A stretch of 50,750 nt of DNA from contig BFEA01000404.1 of NCBI GenBank assembly GCA_003427395.1, forward strand, positions 1,307,507 to 1,358,256, read 5' to 3'. How positions within the stretch are numbered: position 1 is the stretch's first letter; each line of letters begins with the position of its first letter. The DNA is from Chara braunii (lineage: Eukaryota; Streptophyta; Charophyceae; Charales; Characeae). Made by a program: the position numbers and the translations under genes. Shown one piece after another: positions 30,333 to 39,905 of the stretch. Under the pieces are notes generated by a model. The model searched no databases. It worked only from the letters and a program-made list of their open reading frames with translations, and was not told where the DNA came from.

Positions 30333-30386
30333 GGGATGCTCGACCCGTTTTCCAGCAAGTGCAGCTCCCCACCAATAGAATGGAGT
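30333..30386 (-). repeat. dispersed TTGGTGGGGAGC repeat, minus orientation
   Basis: Inverse of the family at 25017, reading GGGATGCTCGACCCGTTTTC then CAGCTCCCCACCAATAGAA on the plus strand. It faces the plus-strand copy at 30510-30556, making a loose inverted pair around a T-run at 30420. Confidence 0.8.
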
Positions 30387-30509
30387 CATCTACAACCGCC
30401 CCTCTATACAGGAAGCACTCTTTTTTTTTTTTTTTGAAAGAAACAGCCCGAGTGGCTACTAGGGGTGCTGATATGATCAGACACCACTAGTAGAGCCGGG
30501 GAGGCTCCG

Positions 30510-30556
30510 TCTATTGGTGGGGAGCAACACCTGCTGGAAATCGGGTCCAGCGTCCC
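30510..30556 (+). repeat. dispersed TTGGTGGGGAGC repeat
   Basis: CTATTGGTGGGGAGCAACAC, then CTGCTGGAAATCGGGTCCAG and CGTCCC; one of the most complete copies in the window. Confidence 0.8.
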
Positions 30557-30761
30557 TGTAAAGTACATTTAAAATACAATTACACAGTTTGATGTGCATC
30601 GTGTCAGATACGAGAAGAATAAGGCCATGAAAGGTTAGCAAGCCTGTAGTCTGTACTAACTATAGATTGTGATGTAGTTTACAGTGAGAACCGTGTCATC
30701 TATGAAAACAATCCAATTGTGGCAGGTTTAGTATACCTGTGGTGGAGGTACGGGTATTCCA

Positions 30762-30898
30762 GGCATTGAACATATGTTAAATTAAAAAAAAAAAAAAAAA
30801 AACCTGCCCCTTGATACAGGAAGCGCTCTTATCGCTCTGGTATTGCAGGCGTTGAACATATGTTAAATTCAAAAAAAAAAAAAAGAAAAAAAAAAGGG
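30762..30898. repeat. tandem pair of an A-tailed segment
   Basis: GGCATTGAACATATGTTAAA plus an A-run (30762-30801) is repeated as GGCGTTGAACATATGTTAAA plus an A-run (30848-30897), 86 bases apart. TACAGGAAGCGCTCTTATC between them also has a relative at 30406. Confidence 0.75.
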
Positions 30899-30899
30899 A

Positions 30900-31085
30900 C
30901 TCGAATAATAACAGATGCCCGAAGGACCACCTCCGTGATTATGGTTTGCCTGCCTTGAGATGTCGCAGCCCCAGGTAATTCAGGAATGTTGGACATCTGG
31001 TTCTGTCCGGATTCGAACTCAGGTCTCCAAATCCATTCGAGTGCAAACGTCGCAGCGCTGGGCCGACCAGGCGTCGCAGCTCCCG
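30900..31085 (-). mobile_element. tRNA-derived SINE-like sequence
   Basis: On the minus strand, GCCTGGTCGGCCCAGCGCTG near 31070 is box A-like and GAGTTCGAATCCGGACAG near 31020 is a good box B at tRNA spacing. The 3' side runs to a T-rich stretch (A-run on the plus strand at 30870-30897), which is a polymerase III terminator form rather than an A tail. No closed cloverleaf is seen. Confidence 0.55.
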
Positions 31086-31233
31086 TCAAATTCATTCATT
31101 GTTGATTGATTGACAAGTGGAAATGTCCCAGCTTTATTTTTTGCCGCAGCAGATGTATGGGCGAAGTACTGATGGTTTAAATTTTCCACAGATGTCTGAA
31201 AGAAAAAATAAGGGTAGAGAATTGCTATGCTTA

Positions 31234-31352
31234 GGCCTCATACTCACACTAGGACTTTTTACTTGTTTCTTGACAGAATTGCGGCCAGATGCATACAGGT
31301 CCTGCCATAAATGCGGTCAGATACATTTAAGATGGTGCTAGTGTGAGTATGC
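31234..31352. mobile_element. GGGCATACTC-family MITE
   Basis: ATACTCACACTAGGACTTTT is mirrored by GCTAGTGTGAGTATGCC. The interior holds the family's GCGGCCAGATGCATACAGG. The outermost bases of the left end have diverged. Confidence 0.8.
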
Positions 31353-31535
31353 CGTCGTCAATACCTCCTTTTCTCCCGAGTGGATGACTCAAATCTGTTG
31401 GTGGGGAGCTTCACCTGCTGGAAAACACTTCCAGCGTCCCGCGTAACAATATCAGCTCGAAGGAGACACAAGAATAAGGAGGGAACAGGGAACATTACCC
31501 GGCTTCGCTTTCTGTCAAAGGTGGACTCCTTTCTG

Positions 31536-32075
31536 AGGGCATACTCACATTAGGACGTTTTTTTTTACTTATTTCTGGACGGAAATGCAGCCAGATACAT
31601 CCAGGTCTGGCCGTAGTTATGGTCAGATACATTCGCTGGGAGCATTACCTGGCTTCACTTCCTGTCAAAAGTGGGCCGGTAATTACGGTTACGGTCAGAT
31701 ACATCCCGCCTGAGAACAGAAAAAAAAAATGGCACTTCCACTCACTGAACCCTCCCAGCCAGTGGGCTGTCAAGTATTTGGAGGTATGATAGGTGCAGAG
31801 AGAGGATGATCCCACAACCTCCAGAATACAAAAAATTGCTACAGTCGGTGAAGCCACACCATGTGTAGCTGGAAGATCATTCTAAGACTTCCGAAATACT
31901 ACTTTGGCCTCATCTACCTCTGAATATTTTCTCTTAGCCCTCGCACAGTCCGCCAGCCATGATGTCAGCCCACGGAGAAGACACTGGATGGTGATGATCT
32001 CCCGCCGACTCAGAGGAACTTTCTGCCTCTCCTGGCCATCCAAAGCGCCCAAAAGGCTTGAACACACAAGATGTG
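31536..32075. repeat. direct-duplication copy 1 (MITE start plus probable LINE 3' end)
   Basis: This block is repeated at 32560-33030 in the same orientation. Both start with a GGGCATACTCACATTAGGAC-type MITE end, pass through ATACATCCCGCCTGAGAACA, and continue with about 330 nearly identical bases. On the minus strand that part encodes LGALDGQERQKVPLSRREII and SWLADCARAKRKYSEVDEAK. It lies 3' of the LINE zinc-binding region at 33.4 kb and may be its C terminus. Copy 1 carries an extra segment near 31636-31685. Confidence 0.85.
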
Positions 32076-32559
32076 TGCTTTTGAAAGGTGTCAGATGGAC
32101 CGGCGTCGAAAGTCTTTACGAAAAAGTTTCGAAAGGTGTCAGATGGGCCATCGTCGAAAGTCTTTACGAACAGATGAGATCCTCCCTCCTGTCATGAGCC
32201 TTTCCTCGAAAGACCTCGAGTGGTCTTTTGAAAAGGCCCACCCGAAACGGTTGATCGGTCGGCCAAAAAAAAAAAAAAAAAAGGGGCGATTTCAAGGGCC
32301 TGGCTCCACTACTCTCGACATGCACAAACGACAAAAATTATGGCGAAGTATCTTTCCATGTTCTAGGCAAAGATTCAGACTCTCGTTTTGCACGCGTAGT
32401 GAGCAATGAGCCAGGCCCTAATGTGCATACATCGAAAGGCCTGGGTGTTTCGAAAGTCTGTGTGGCGAGGCGGGGGGTTCCTTTCGACGAGCAGACTTTC
32501 GAAAAAAGTCTGACACCTTTCGAAAAATGCCTTCGTTCGAAAGCCTGTGTGGCGAGCCC
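32076..32559. repeat. inverted-repeat segment with TTTCGAAAGGTGTCAGA motif
   Basis: TTTCGAAAGGTGTCAGATGG (with GTCGAAAGTCTTTACGAA) occurs twice on the left, and the inverse AGTCTGACACCTTTCGAAAA lies on the right with CGAGCAGACTTTCGAA. The ends can pair over tens of bases around a centre holding an 18-A run. It separates the two direct-duplication copies. Confidence 0.7.
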
Positions 32560-33030
32560 CATACTCACACTAGGACCTTTTTACTTATTTCTGGATGGAA
32601 ATGCAGCCATATACATCCAGGTCCGGCTGTAATTACAGTTACGGTCAGATACATCCCGCCTGAGAACAGAAAAAAATAAAATGGCACTTCCACTCACTGA
32701 ACCCTCCCAGCCAGTGAGCTGTCAAGTATTTGGAGGTATGCTAGGTGCACAGAGAGGATGATCCCACAATCTCCAGAATACAAAAATTTGCTACAGTCGG
32801 TGAAGCCACACCATGTGTAGCTGGAAGATCATTCTCAGACTTCTGAAATACTCTTTTGGCCTCATCTACCTCTGAATATTTTCTCTTAGCCCTCGCACAG
32901 TCCGCCAGCCATGATGTCAGCCCACGGAGAAGACACTGGATGGTGATAATCTCCCGCCGACTCGGAGGAACTTTCTGCCTCTCCTGGCCATCCAAAGCGC
33001 CCAAAATCCTTGAACACAAAAGATGTGTGC
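32560..33030. repeat. direct-duplication copy 2
   Basis: Partner of 31536-32075. The minus-strand frame 33019-32741 reads through most of it (92 aa), including SWLADCARAKRKYSEVDEAK, and continues into SENDLPATHGVASPTVA. Copy 2 abuts the LINE fragment to its right, separated only by a Stowaway-like MITE. Confidence 0.85.
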
Positions 33031-33058
33031 TAGATTCCCTGTCTGTCGGTCACTACTA

Positions 33059-33163
33059 CCGGCTTCACCCGAATAGAACGCCCGGTCATTGTAGCTTCAT
33101 CTGGTCAGAAAGTTTCCCTGAATACAGCTATAATGACCAGGTGTTCTATTTGGGTGAAGACGA
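33059..33163. mobile_element. Stowaway-like MITE with TA duplication
   Basis: Ends CCGGCTTCACCCGAATAGAA and TTCTATTTGGGTGAAGACGA are inverted, with TA on both sides (33057-33058 and 33164-33165). Internal GAACGCCCGGTCATTGTAGC pairs with CTATAATGACCAGGTGTTC. It splits the LINE 3' region. Confidence 0.88.
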
Positions 33164-33309
33164 TAGTGTGTTGGAATCTGCCTGTGATCACGAAATATCT
33201 GTCCCAGCGGCCTGCCGTGCCGTAAGCACTGTTCCATAGACTATCCGTACGTTCCCGGAAGCCTCTTCTTTTTTTTCCTTTTTTTTTCCGCCCCCCTCCC
33301 CGGAAGCCT

Positions 33310-34660
33310 CTCGCAATGACACACTCACACCAGAAATGCAGCCAATCCTCCAAGCAGGGATGCTGACAAGCCTTACACAAGATGGAGAGGTCCATTCTCT
33401 TCTCAGAGCACGACATCGCAGTGGGGACTCAAAGAGTGTGTGTGAGTCAAAGTGAAGTCATTGATGACCGCCCACCTTGGTTTCCAAAGTGGCGAGAATG
33501 AGATGAATAGAGAAAGTGATCAATTTGGCTGAGAGCGTCTGAAGTCCCAGTGCTCTCACCCTGTGATGCTAATCCTGAGTGATGCTCGCCTGGATTGCCC
33601 GGTTTTCAGAGTTTGAGGCTACTATAGCCAATCTTAGCGGAATATTCTGATATCGGGACAGTCACTTTGGAGTCTTTGGTCGTGAAGCCAGACCTGTCGT
33701 AGACAATCCACCCGATCTTGGAGATGACCACCTTCCGATCCTTGAATGAAGTATAGATTGCATGATGACCTGGAAGGGGGTAACCCCCCCCCCCCCCCTG
33801 CTGGGGCTTTTTCTGCAGCACCCTTATTTCCTCCAGTGTCCAGACCTGTCTGAGAGAGAGTTCTTGGTTCATTGATCTGCTGCAATCGGGATTCCTGCGT
33901 GGACCAATCAGAAGCCCCCACTGTGCCATCGGTGTTCACTTTCTCTGTTCTGAGAAAATAATTAGGTGAAGCCGTGCTCCTTAGCCACTGCTGTTCCCGG
34001 TATCTGTTGGCAGCTTGCGAGAGGGTTTCTGTTCCGTGAGTTGGTACTACGGCATTGATGATCTCCAACAGATGTTCCACTGCTGTGTAGACCTGTGCGC
34101 GGGGTCTTGAGCTCCTCTGCAGTTTTCCAGCGGAGATGGTCCGCTGTTTCTGTGTATACCTGTGCGTGGGGTATTGAGCTCCTCAGCAGTTTTCCAGCGG
34201 TTTCCGCCCCCGTCCCAGATAAAATGAACCGACCAGATGCCCCGCTGCATCCAGTTCAAAGCAAAATTGCAAGTGGACTTATCATAGCGACCAAGAAGGG
34301 CATGACTTTCGAATCTCTGATCGCTAGGGATCTTGAACAGGAGGCAGGCATTAAGCATTTCTTCCCTGGTGGGTAGTTCTTCCAACACTGTCAGTTGGGG
34401 GACCATTTCCCCCCGTTCTTTCAGGATCCCATTCCGTGTTTTAGAAACTAATCTGGGGGTGAATGGACGCATTAGTACGGCGTGCCACACAGCATCGGGG
34501 TTAGACCAGGCCCCAGTCTTGAGCTAAGGAGTGTTGTTGGGCAGTAATTATCCATGGCTGGTGTTCTGTGGCTGATACTAGGGCCCTCACTGGCCATTTG
34601 GCCAGTAAAACAAGATTCTGGCTTTCAGGGTCTAGGACTCCTCGACCCCCAAATCTTCTT
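33310..34660 (-). pseudogene. LINE (L1-type) ORF2 C-terminal fragment
   Basis: Reading the minus strand from 34660: a GGLGV-DPESQN-like block and W-I-T-A-Q, then frame 34490-34047 with LNWMQRGIWSVHFIWDGGGN and RWKTAEEL, then frame 34080-33634, and at 33416-33320 a zinc-binding motif LCKACQHPCLEDWLHFWCEC (C-x2-C...H-x3-C type). This order (post-RT region then zf-RVT) is that of plant L1-clade ORF2. The frames are broken, no RT core is present, and the copy is 5'-truncated. A short duplicated stretch (GGAAAACTGCCGAGGAGCT type) lies at 34110-34200. Confidence 0.8.
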
Positions 34661-35640
34661 TTTTTGTGTGTAATTTTGGCCCAGCTTACCTTACTCAGTG
34701 CTGTTTGAGCTTTGGAGTCGCCCTTCTACAGGAAGCGTGTCACTTAAATCTTCTGATATTAGTAGCAGATGAGGATGTTAACACTCTAATAGATAGTATG
34801 TACCTCGTCAATACCTTGAACGCACTCCTTTTTTCTTGTTTTTTGAAAGGCTAATTCTTTTAAGCCCAACCAATTCACTCACCTGCTGAATCTGACAGGG
34901 AGACCTTTCAGGCCTTTTTCTATTATCATTATAGTATTATTATGGGGAACCCCGTAGCAGCCAGCCCGAGTTCAAGCCTCCATCGAGGGAAGTCCGGTCC
35001 TTCCAAGCGCACATCTTGAAAGTACATCGTCGCCACCACAGGGCACATGTAGTGGCTTGGTATGGTTGCCATGCCTCACACAGTAGGGCTTTCCAGTCCC
35101 ACGGCCATGGGAGAGGAATTCCCATCGGTCTCCATTTTGTGGGACGGGAAGGCCGTATAGCAAAGCTTGCACCATGGGAGGGCCCTTTCTTGTTGTTCCA
35201 ACTTCCAGGTGTGTGCGATCGATTAGCCAGTTATTAGTGGAAAGGCATCTGTGTTCCAGCTGCAATTGTAGGGAAGCCACCTTCGTCCCTGATTTTTTTT
35301 CAGAACTCTTACTCGTCTGAAATTAGAAGACAAAATTGCCAAAGTCGGGGTACGCACAATTTTGCAGCGCCCCCACTGGGCCCCCAGTAACCCCCTCGGG
35401 TCCAGTAGGCCAAAGCAACAGGGTCATCCCGTGTCCCCTGGAAGAGCCTTGCTTTGGCTTGGCTGGAATTGTGAAAAGGTAGAAGAACAAGAACTGTGAA
35501 TATAGCTCATGAAAACTGAGCTCACGTAGGCAGCTCAACTTGCTCTTCTGCGTGGAAATGCCTTCCTCAGAATGCACCTGGCGGGTTACCCATCCCAGTA
35601 GAGATCGCACACCACTGCAAGTCAGGGTGCATTGAGATTA
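34661..35640 (-). other. unrecognised minus-strand frames next to the LINE fragment
   Basis: Frames 35280-34972 (with HLEVGTTRKGPPMVQALLYG and SHGRGTGKPYCVRHGN) and 35610-35323 have normal amino acid composition, unlike most frames here. I do not recognise the proteins. They may be an exon of a host gene, a captured fragment, or another part of a mobile element. No splice sites were established. Confidence 0.3.
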
Positions 35641-35772
35641 TTGGACGCACTCCATCTTTCTTTTTTTCTCTCTCTACAAAAGTCCAGGGTGTTGTAGAGG
35701 CCAGTTACTGGGCACACGGTGATTACTGGGAGCGAGGCTACCTCCCTCCCCGTCCTCGCTTCAATACTCCTA

Positions 35773-35877
35773 CCGTCTTCCCCCGAACACAACACACCCT
35801 TATTTTGGCTGTATCTGGCTGGAAATATAGCTTGTATACAGTCATTTTTAGGGTGCGTTATGTTCGGGGGAAGACGG
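35773..35877. mobile_element. Stowaway-like MITE with TA duplication
   Basis: A 105-bp element, the same length as 24218-24322 and closely similar but in the opposite orientation: ends CCGTCTTCCCCCGAACACAA and TATGTTCGGGGGAAGACGG, TA on both sides (35771-35772 and 35878-35879). Confidence 0.9.
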
Positions 35878-35981
35878 TAGTGCACCCCCTGTCCCTACTA
35901 TCCTACCTCAGTGTGACCAGCACTCAGGACCATTATCCTACCAGTATCGAGGGGAGCTTATATTTTAATTCTTCCTCCGTC

Positions 35982-36055
35982 GGGGGCGTAGTTCAAGTGG
36001 TAGAACGCATGTTTTGCAAGTTTGAAGTCAATCGGTTCAACTGCGATCGCCTCCA
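35982..36055 (+). tRNA. tRNA-Ala(UGC)-like gene
   Basis: A cloverleaf can be drawn. The acceptor GGGGGCG pairs with CGCCTCC over 7 pairs (one G-T). The D arm GTTC/GAAC frames AAGTGGTA. The anticodon loop TTTGCAA has TGC at 36015-36017. The T loop TTCAACT has a 4-pair stem plus one G-G mismatch. The discriminator is A. Box A and box B are recognisable. The anticodon stem is weak (one T-T mismatch, two G-T pairs), the variable loop is 6 nt, and the following T-run is only ATTT, so it could be a decaying copy. It has no body or tail of a SINE. Confidence 0.65.
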
Positions 36056-36154
36056 ATTTCCCCGTGAGCCCACGTAGCTCGGACCGGACAGCAGTGACAG
36101 ATACTCCATCAAGCGCCCCTTCTCGCTGATAGAGCTCATCAGAAGTGTTGCCGA

Positions 36155-36250
36155 GGGGTGCAGTCCAACTTACCTGGATCTGGATTCTTCATTTCTAACA
36201 TTGATTAAAAGGATTGATGGCCAGAAGTAAAGAATCGTTGAGAACCGAAT
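36155..36250. mobile_element. degenerate CAAGTCCCAC-family MITE
   Basis: CAGTCCAACTTACCTGGATC and GATTCTTCATTTCTAACATT match the left half of 24726-24825, and GGCCAGAAGTAAAGAATCG matches its right half. The right terminal repeat is lost. Confidence 0.5.
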
Positions 36251-36482
36251 CTCAACCCCAGGCCCAAGTACTGGGATTGTGTTTCCAGCTGTTGATCCTT
36301 GCAATCTATGGTAGAACAAATCTTGGGGAGGGTGCTCATACCACCTCGTACTAGTAGGTAGGGCCAGATTTTCAAAGGGGGGGGGAAAAAAGAACGGGGG
36401 GCGGGGGCTTTCTTTGTTTTGTTTTGTTTTGTTTTGTTTTTACGACTTTTCAGTGGACAAGATTGGTCACAGAGGATCCCTG

Positions 36483-36586
36483 GGGCAAGGTCCTATTTGC
36501 ACGGACTAAGATGTAAATAAAATGGTCGTAGATAACGAAAATCAATGGTCACTATCTGTTGATCATGCAAGTGGGAGCTCACCCCC
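36483..36586. mobile_element. GGTCCCAC-family MITE with CTG duplication
   Basis: GGGCAAGGTCCTATTTGCAC is mirrored by ATGCAAGTGGGAGCTCACCC. CTG flanks both sides (36480-36482 and 36587-36589). The internal GGTCGTAGATAACGA motif identifies the family. Confidence 0.8.
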
Positions 36587-36840
36587 CTGTGCCATTGGAG
36601 AAGGGTCCGCAAACAGAATAAAAAAATGGGGGCAATGGCGGCCGCAGCAGAAACGATCGGATAGGCAATAAAAACACGCGCCGGCAAAAGAAACAGCCCC
36701 ACCGAGTTCGAGAAGGCAATGAAAGAACCGCCACAGGCACAGATATCATAACTACATGGGCGGGCCGTGGTGCCAGATGGGAAAGAGGGGGGGAGGGAAA
36801 CTACTTTGACTGAAATTGCCATTTCAAACTCGCACCATGA

Positions 36841-37178
36841 GTACATTCTACGTAGCACCGTGTTCGTTTTCGGAGGTGAACACGAACATGTTCGCCCGAA
36901 CGCAAACAAGCGCCCAAAATCCTCCGAACGCGAACATAAAAAATATTTTAAAAAAATATAAGTTCTCAGAAAAATCTGAAAACAATATATGTTATGTAAA
37001 ATAACAATACAAGCAACTTTTGCCTTGGAGTCATGTTCAAGTTCGTAGCCAATCATGAGTTAAAAATCAAAAACCGATTTTTTTTTTTTTTTTTTATGAA
37101 AAAAAAAATGTTCNCCCGAACATGTTCGCGCGAAGGTGAAGGGGCGTGCAAACACGTTCGCTGTGCTACGCAGAGTAC
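36841..37178. mobile_element. 338-bp element with TIR, rich in GTTCG/CGAAC motifs
   Basis: The left end GTACATTCTACGTAGCACCG is inverted at the right end as GTGCTACGCAGAGTAC. Near both ends lie clusters of CGAACATGTTCGCCCGAA-type sequence. The interior is AT-rich and contains a T-run (37079-37095) and a single N at 37114. ATTGCCATTT occurs just outside both ends (36813 and 37182). Confidence 0.75.
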
Positions 37179-37811
37179 ATTATTGCCATTTAGTGTTTTT
37201 TTCCCCTTTTCGAACTCGAAACCTGCCGCGTCTGCCGTTGTTTTAAAAGGAAAAAAAGGGATGTGGGTCAGAGGATGAGGAAGGCCAGGTGTCAGAAAAA
37301 TTGCCTTTTGTGAGGACTCTTCAAACGGGCAGATGCTCCAGCCTGCAAAGACCTCTGTTTCAGCCTTTCAGGAGTCCTCTATCCGGCCTCAGAAAACTCT
37401 ACCTCCAATGTTCGGGAGTTGGCCTGTTGGAATGGCCAATTAATTGTTTGTCCTCCTTTCATCAGGGCTCTTCTGTCCTTTCCCACCAACTCTTGAGAGC
37501 GACCTGTTCAAGAGTGTTGTCTGGTGAAGGGCAGAAATCTCACTAAATTGCGGCTCTAGAAATTCTCTGACACCTCACAAAAATGTCGCGTTTCCATGAG
37601 TTGTGCGGTGAGACCCGTAGCATAAATTGTAAATGAATCAAAGCGCGGAAGCTCAGGGGACTATTCCAATGCACTGAAAACAAGCACTTGTAACAGCTTG
37701 TGGCTGGAGATTCACTACGTCGATGGTTATGTTGTGGTGGCATGGCGTGCAGTTCTAGTGCAGTGGAATGGAGACCTGAGTAACCCCCCAGCCATTCCTT
37801 GACATAGAAGG

Positions 37812-37866
37812 TGATGATGCTGGTGCTGGTGCTGGTGCTGGTACTGGTGCTGGTGCTGGTGCTGGT
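37812..37866. repeat. (GGTGCT)n hexanucleotide microsatellite
   Basis: About nine GGTGCT units with one variant. In one minus-strand frame it reads alternating His-Gln, but the frame has no other support as a gene. Confidence 0.95.
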
Positions 37867-37888
37867 GCAAAGAGGCCTTTCCTTCAAA

Positions 37889-38080
37889 ATTCTCTTGGTC
37901 GTCCCAAACGGTTTTTTTGTAGGGGTAGAGTACAGACCATTCTGTACGTTTGGGATGTTTGAGCTGACCAAGAGAATTTCGGGACGACCAAGGATCTAGA
38001 AAAATGGGTCTGTACACCTGTACCAAAAAAAGAGCCTCATTTTTTTGGTACGGGTAGAGTACACACCCTTCTGACATCCT
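37889..38080. repeat. imperfect palindrome and duplicated GTAGAGTACA motif
   Basis: TTCTCTTGGTCGTCCCAAAC (37890) is mirrored by GTTTGGGATG...GACCAAGAGAA (to 37977). GGGTAGAGTACAGACCATTC recurs as GGGTAGAGTACACACCCTTC near 38054. The arrangement suggests a small foldback element with one end duplicated. Confidence 0.6.
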
Positions 38081-38142
38081 TGAGTTTTTTTGTTTTTCTT
38101 GAGATTCTTGCAAGAAAGAGGAATAGGCTTATTGATGCTTCA

Positions 38143-38233
38143 GAGTCGATGTCCCACTTGCATGAATTCATTGAATTGGTCTTTGTTATCTACAGACCGT
38201 ATCTCTTAATCCATGCAGGTGGGACATCACCCC
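38143..38233. mobile_element. diverged GGTCCCAC-family MITE
   Basis: GATGTCCCACTTGCATGAAT is mirrored by TCCATGCAGGTGGGACATC. The centre holds TTGTTATCTACAGACCGTAT, the family core. No duplication is left. Confidence 0.7.
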
Positions 38234-39634
38234 GATGTCATGGCCCACTACTACACCTACAGAGTGAGTGTGTCAAAGCCACTCCTACTACAATTAGTAG
38301 TAAATACAGGGCAGATGTTCGACTGTTGATTACGCAGATTGATGACCAGGCTTAGTCAATAGACTCAATACCTTTATCCGGGTTATCTGAGTAAGGGATG
38401 CTGGACCTCGTTTCCAGCTAATTAGTACAATTGTTGTCTTGATGGACCAGCGAGTACCTTTCATAGGCAAAGGAATGTGACGATGTGTCTACTTCTGCAT
38501 TCTTTGGGCGTTCGGGGTCAGCTTGGCCTGGGATGGGTCTTTTTTTTTGGGCCTCGAGCAGTACCGCTAGGTTTGTTTGGCGGATGTTTCGCCATCAACA
38601 TCTGGGAGGACGTGGACAACCGGTTGTATGGAGGGAGGAAACCGGCCTGGCGCCGTCCATATGACCTGCGCGGCTGTATATCGGTGCCCCAACAGGCATC
38701 CACCGTTGGAACGAGTCCCAGTTGGGAATTGGGGGGGATAAGTGTGTGATTAGCAGACGTGGCCAAGCAGACCATTCGGGTTGGAGGATGACTGAGAACC
38801 AGTTGTCACAATCGGGTTAAGTCGCGTACTAGTATCGCCATGGTGGTTTCAAAGTCACATCGATTCCAACTGATTCCTTCTCTTCGGTGATGAACCAATG
38901 CCACGAAACAGGTCTTTTATGACCTTCGTTTTCATGGGTTGGGGTCGACTGGAGGAAGCATGTGCACTTAAGGTGGATCATCATCATCTACGCACGGGCA
39001 CACGAAGGTGTTAGCGGAAAGGCTGCATGGTTTGCTGTGTAAGTCTTATCATGCAGTTGCCATCAACTGTAACAGTTTACATGGATGTGATAGTGACCTG
39101 CGTGAGAGTTCTACACAACTTCAATCGACGCACCATTGCATGAAATCAGTACGTGTGTCATGCCAGGATTTCATTCGTCACCATGCCATGGGTGTGATAA
39201 TGTGGCCCTGTGAAACCCAGCATCATGCACGAGCATGTCGTGCCCATCCGGTTAGCTTTCCAACAGGGTGGGGAGCACGAAGAATGACTAGGCAGTCATT
39301 TGCAGGACAGAACAACTCCACTTGGCATGCCATTTCCGTGGCACATGAACCATTGAAAACGATAAAGAAACCACACAAAAAACAAAAGAAAACTTAGAAA
39401 AGTCAATTCATGAACTCAATTCATGTAGGAATCATGCACACCATGTGAGGCTTACTCCCATAGAGAACATGAACACAGGCTTTGCTCTTGTGGAGGACAT
39501 GATATCCAAGTACAGAAACTGAAGTCATCTTGCGATCAATCCAGCACTGCCGTTCTGCCTCGTCCGCTCAGGCAAATTTGCACGACCGTACGCAGTGTTC
39601 ATCTATATACCCCACCGCCCCCTCCCCAACCCTN
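38234..39634. other. no gene seen
   Basis: Mostly unique sequence with frames of 129 codons or less (longest 39008-39397) and no domain recognised. A partial copy of the TTGGTGGGGAGC repeat lies at 38395-38424. Confidence 0.5.
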
Positions 39635-39685
39635 NNNNNNNNNNNNNNNNNNNNNNNNNNNNNNNNNNNNNNNNNNNNNNNNNNN
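39635..39685. other. assembly gap (51 N)
   Basis: N run in C-rich sequence (CCCTCCCCAACCCT before, CCCCCACCCC after), so the gap is probably a difficult C-rich tract. Confidence 1.
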
Positions 39686-39843
39686 CCCCCACCCCTCCCC
39701 CAAAGGATGTCTTACTTTGTGGATGGGCCAACTGACGTGAGTCAGAAATCTGCCGGAGGCAGTAATGGTTTAATACCTCTGAGCACCTTTTTGCCGAGGC
39801 GGAAAAGAACTGTGCATCAAGTGTTGCCTAAGATCCAGGGCAA

Positions 39844-39905
39844 TTTTTTTTTTTCGTTGGCTGATGCTGCCGGCCATTCTGGTCCAGTAGCGCCCGGCCT
39901 CCAAA
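39844..39905. repeat. copy of the T-run plus GGC...GCCATT dispersed repeat
   Basis: A T-run is followed by CGTTGGCTGATGCTGCCGGC, CATTCTGGTCCAGTAGCGCC and CGGCC, matching 12484-12560 and 27301-27362 in order. Confidence 0.6.

Noticed and set aside
31536-33030. LTR retrotransposon with two LTRs
   Set aside because: The direct copies lack TG...CA ends, no primer-binding site or polypurine tract was seen, and the 0.5-kb interior codes for nothing related to gag-pol.
37727-38113. His-Gln repeat protein on the minus strand
   Set aside because: The repeat is a hexanucleotide microsatellite and the flanks show no domain or codon signal.
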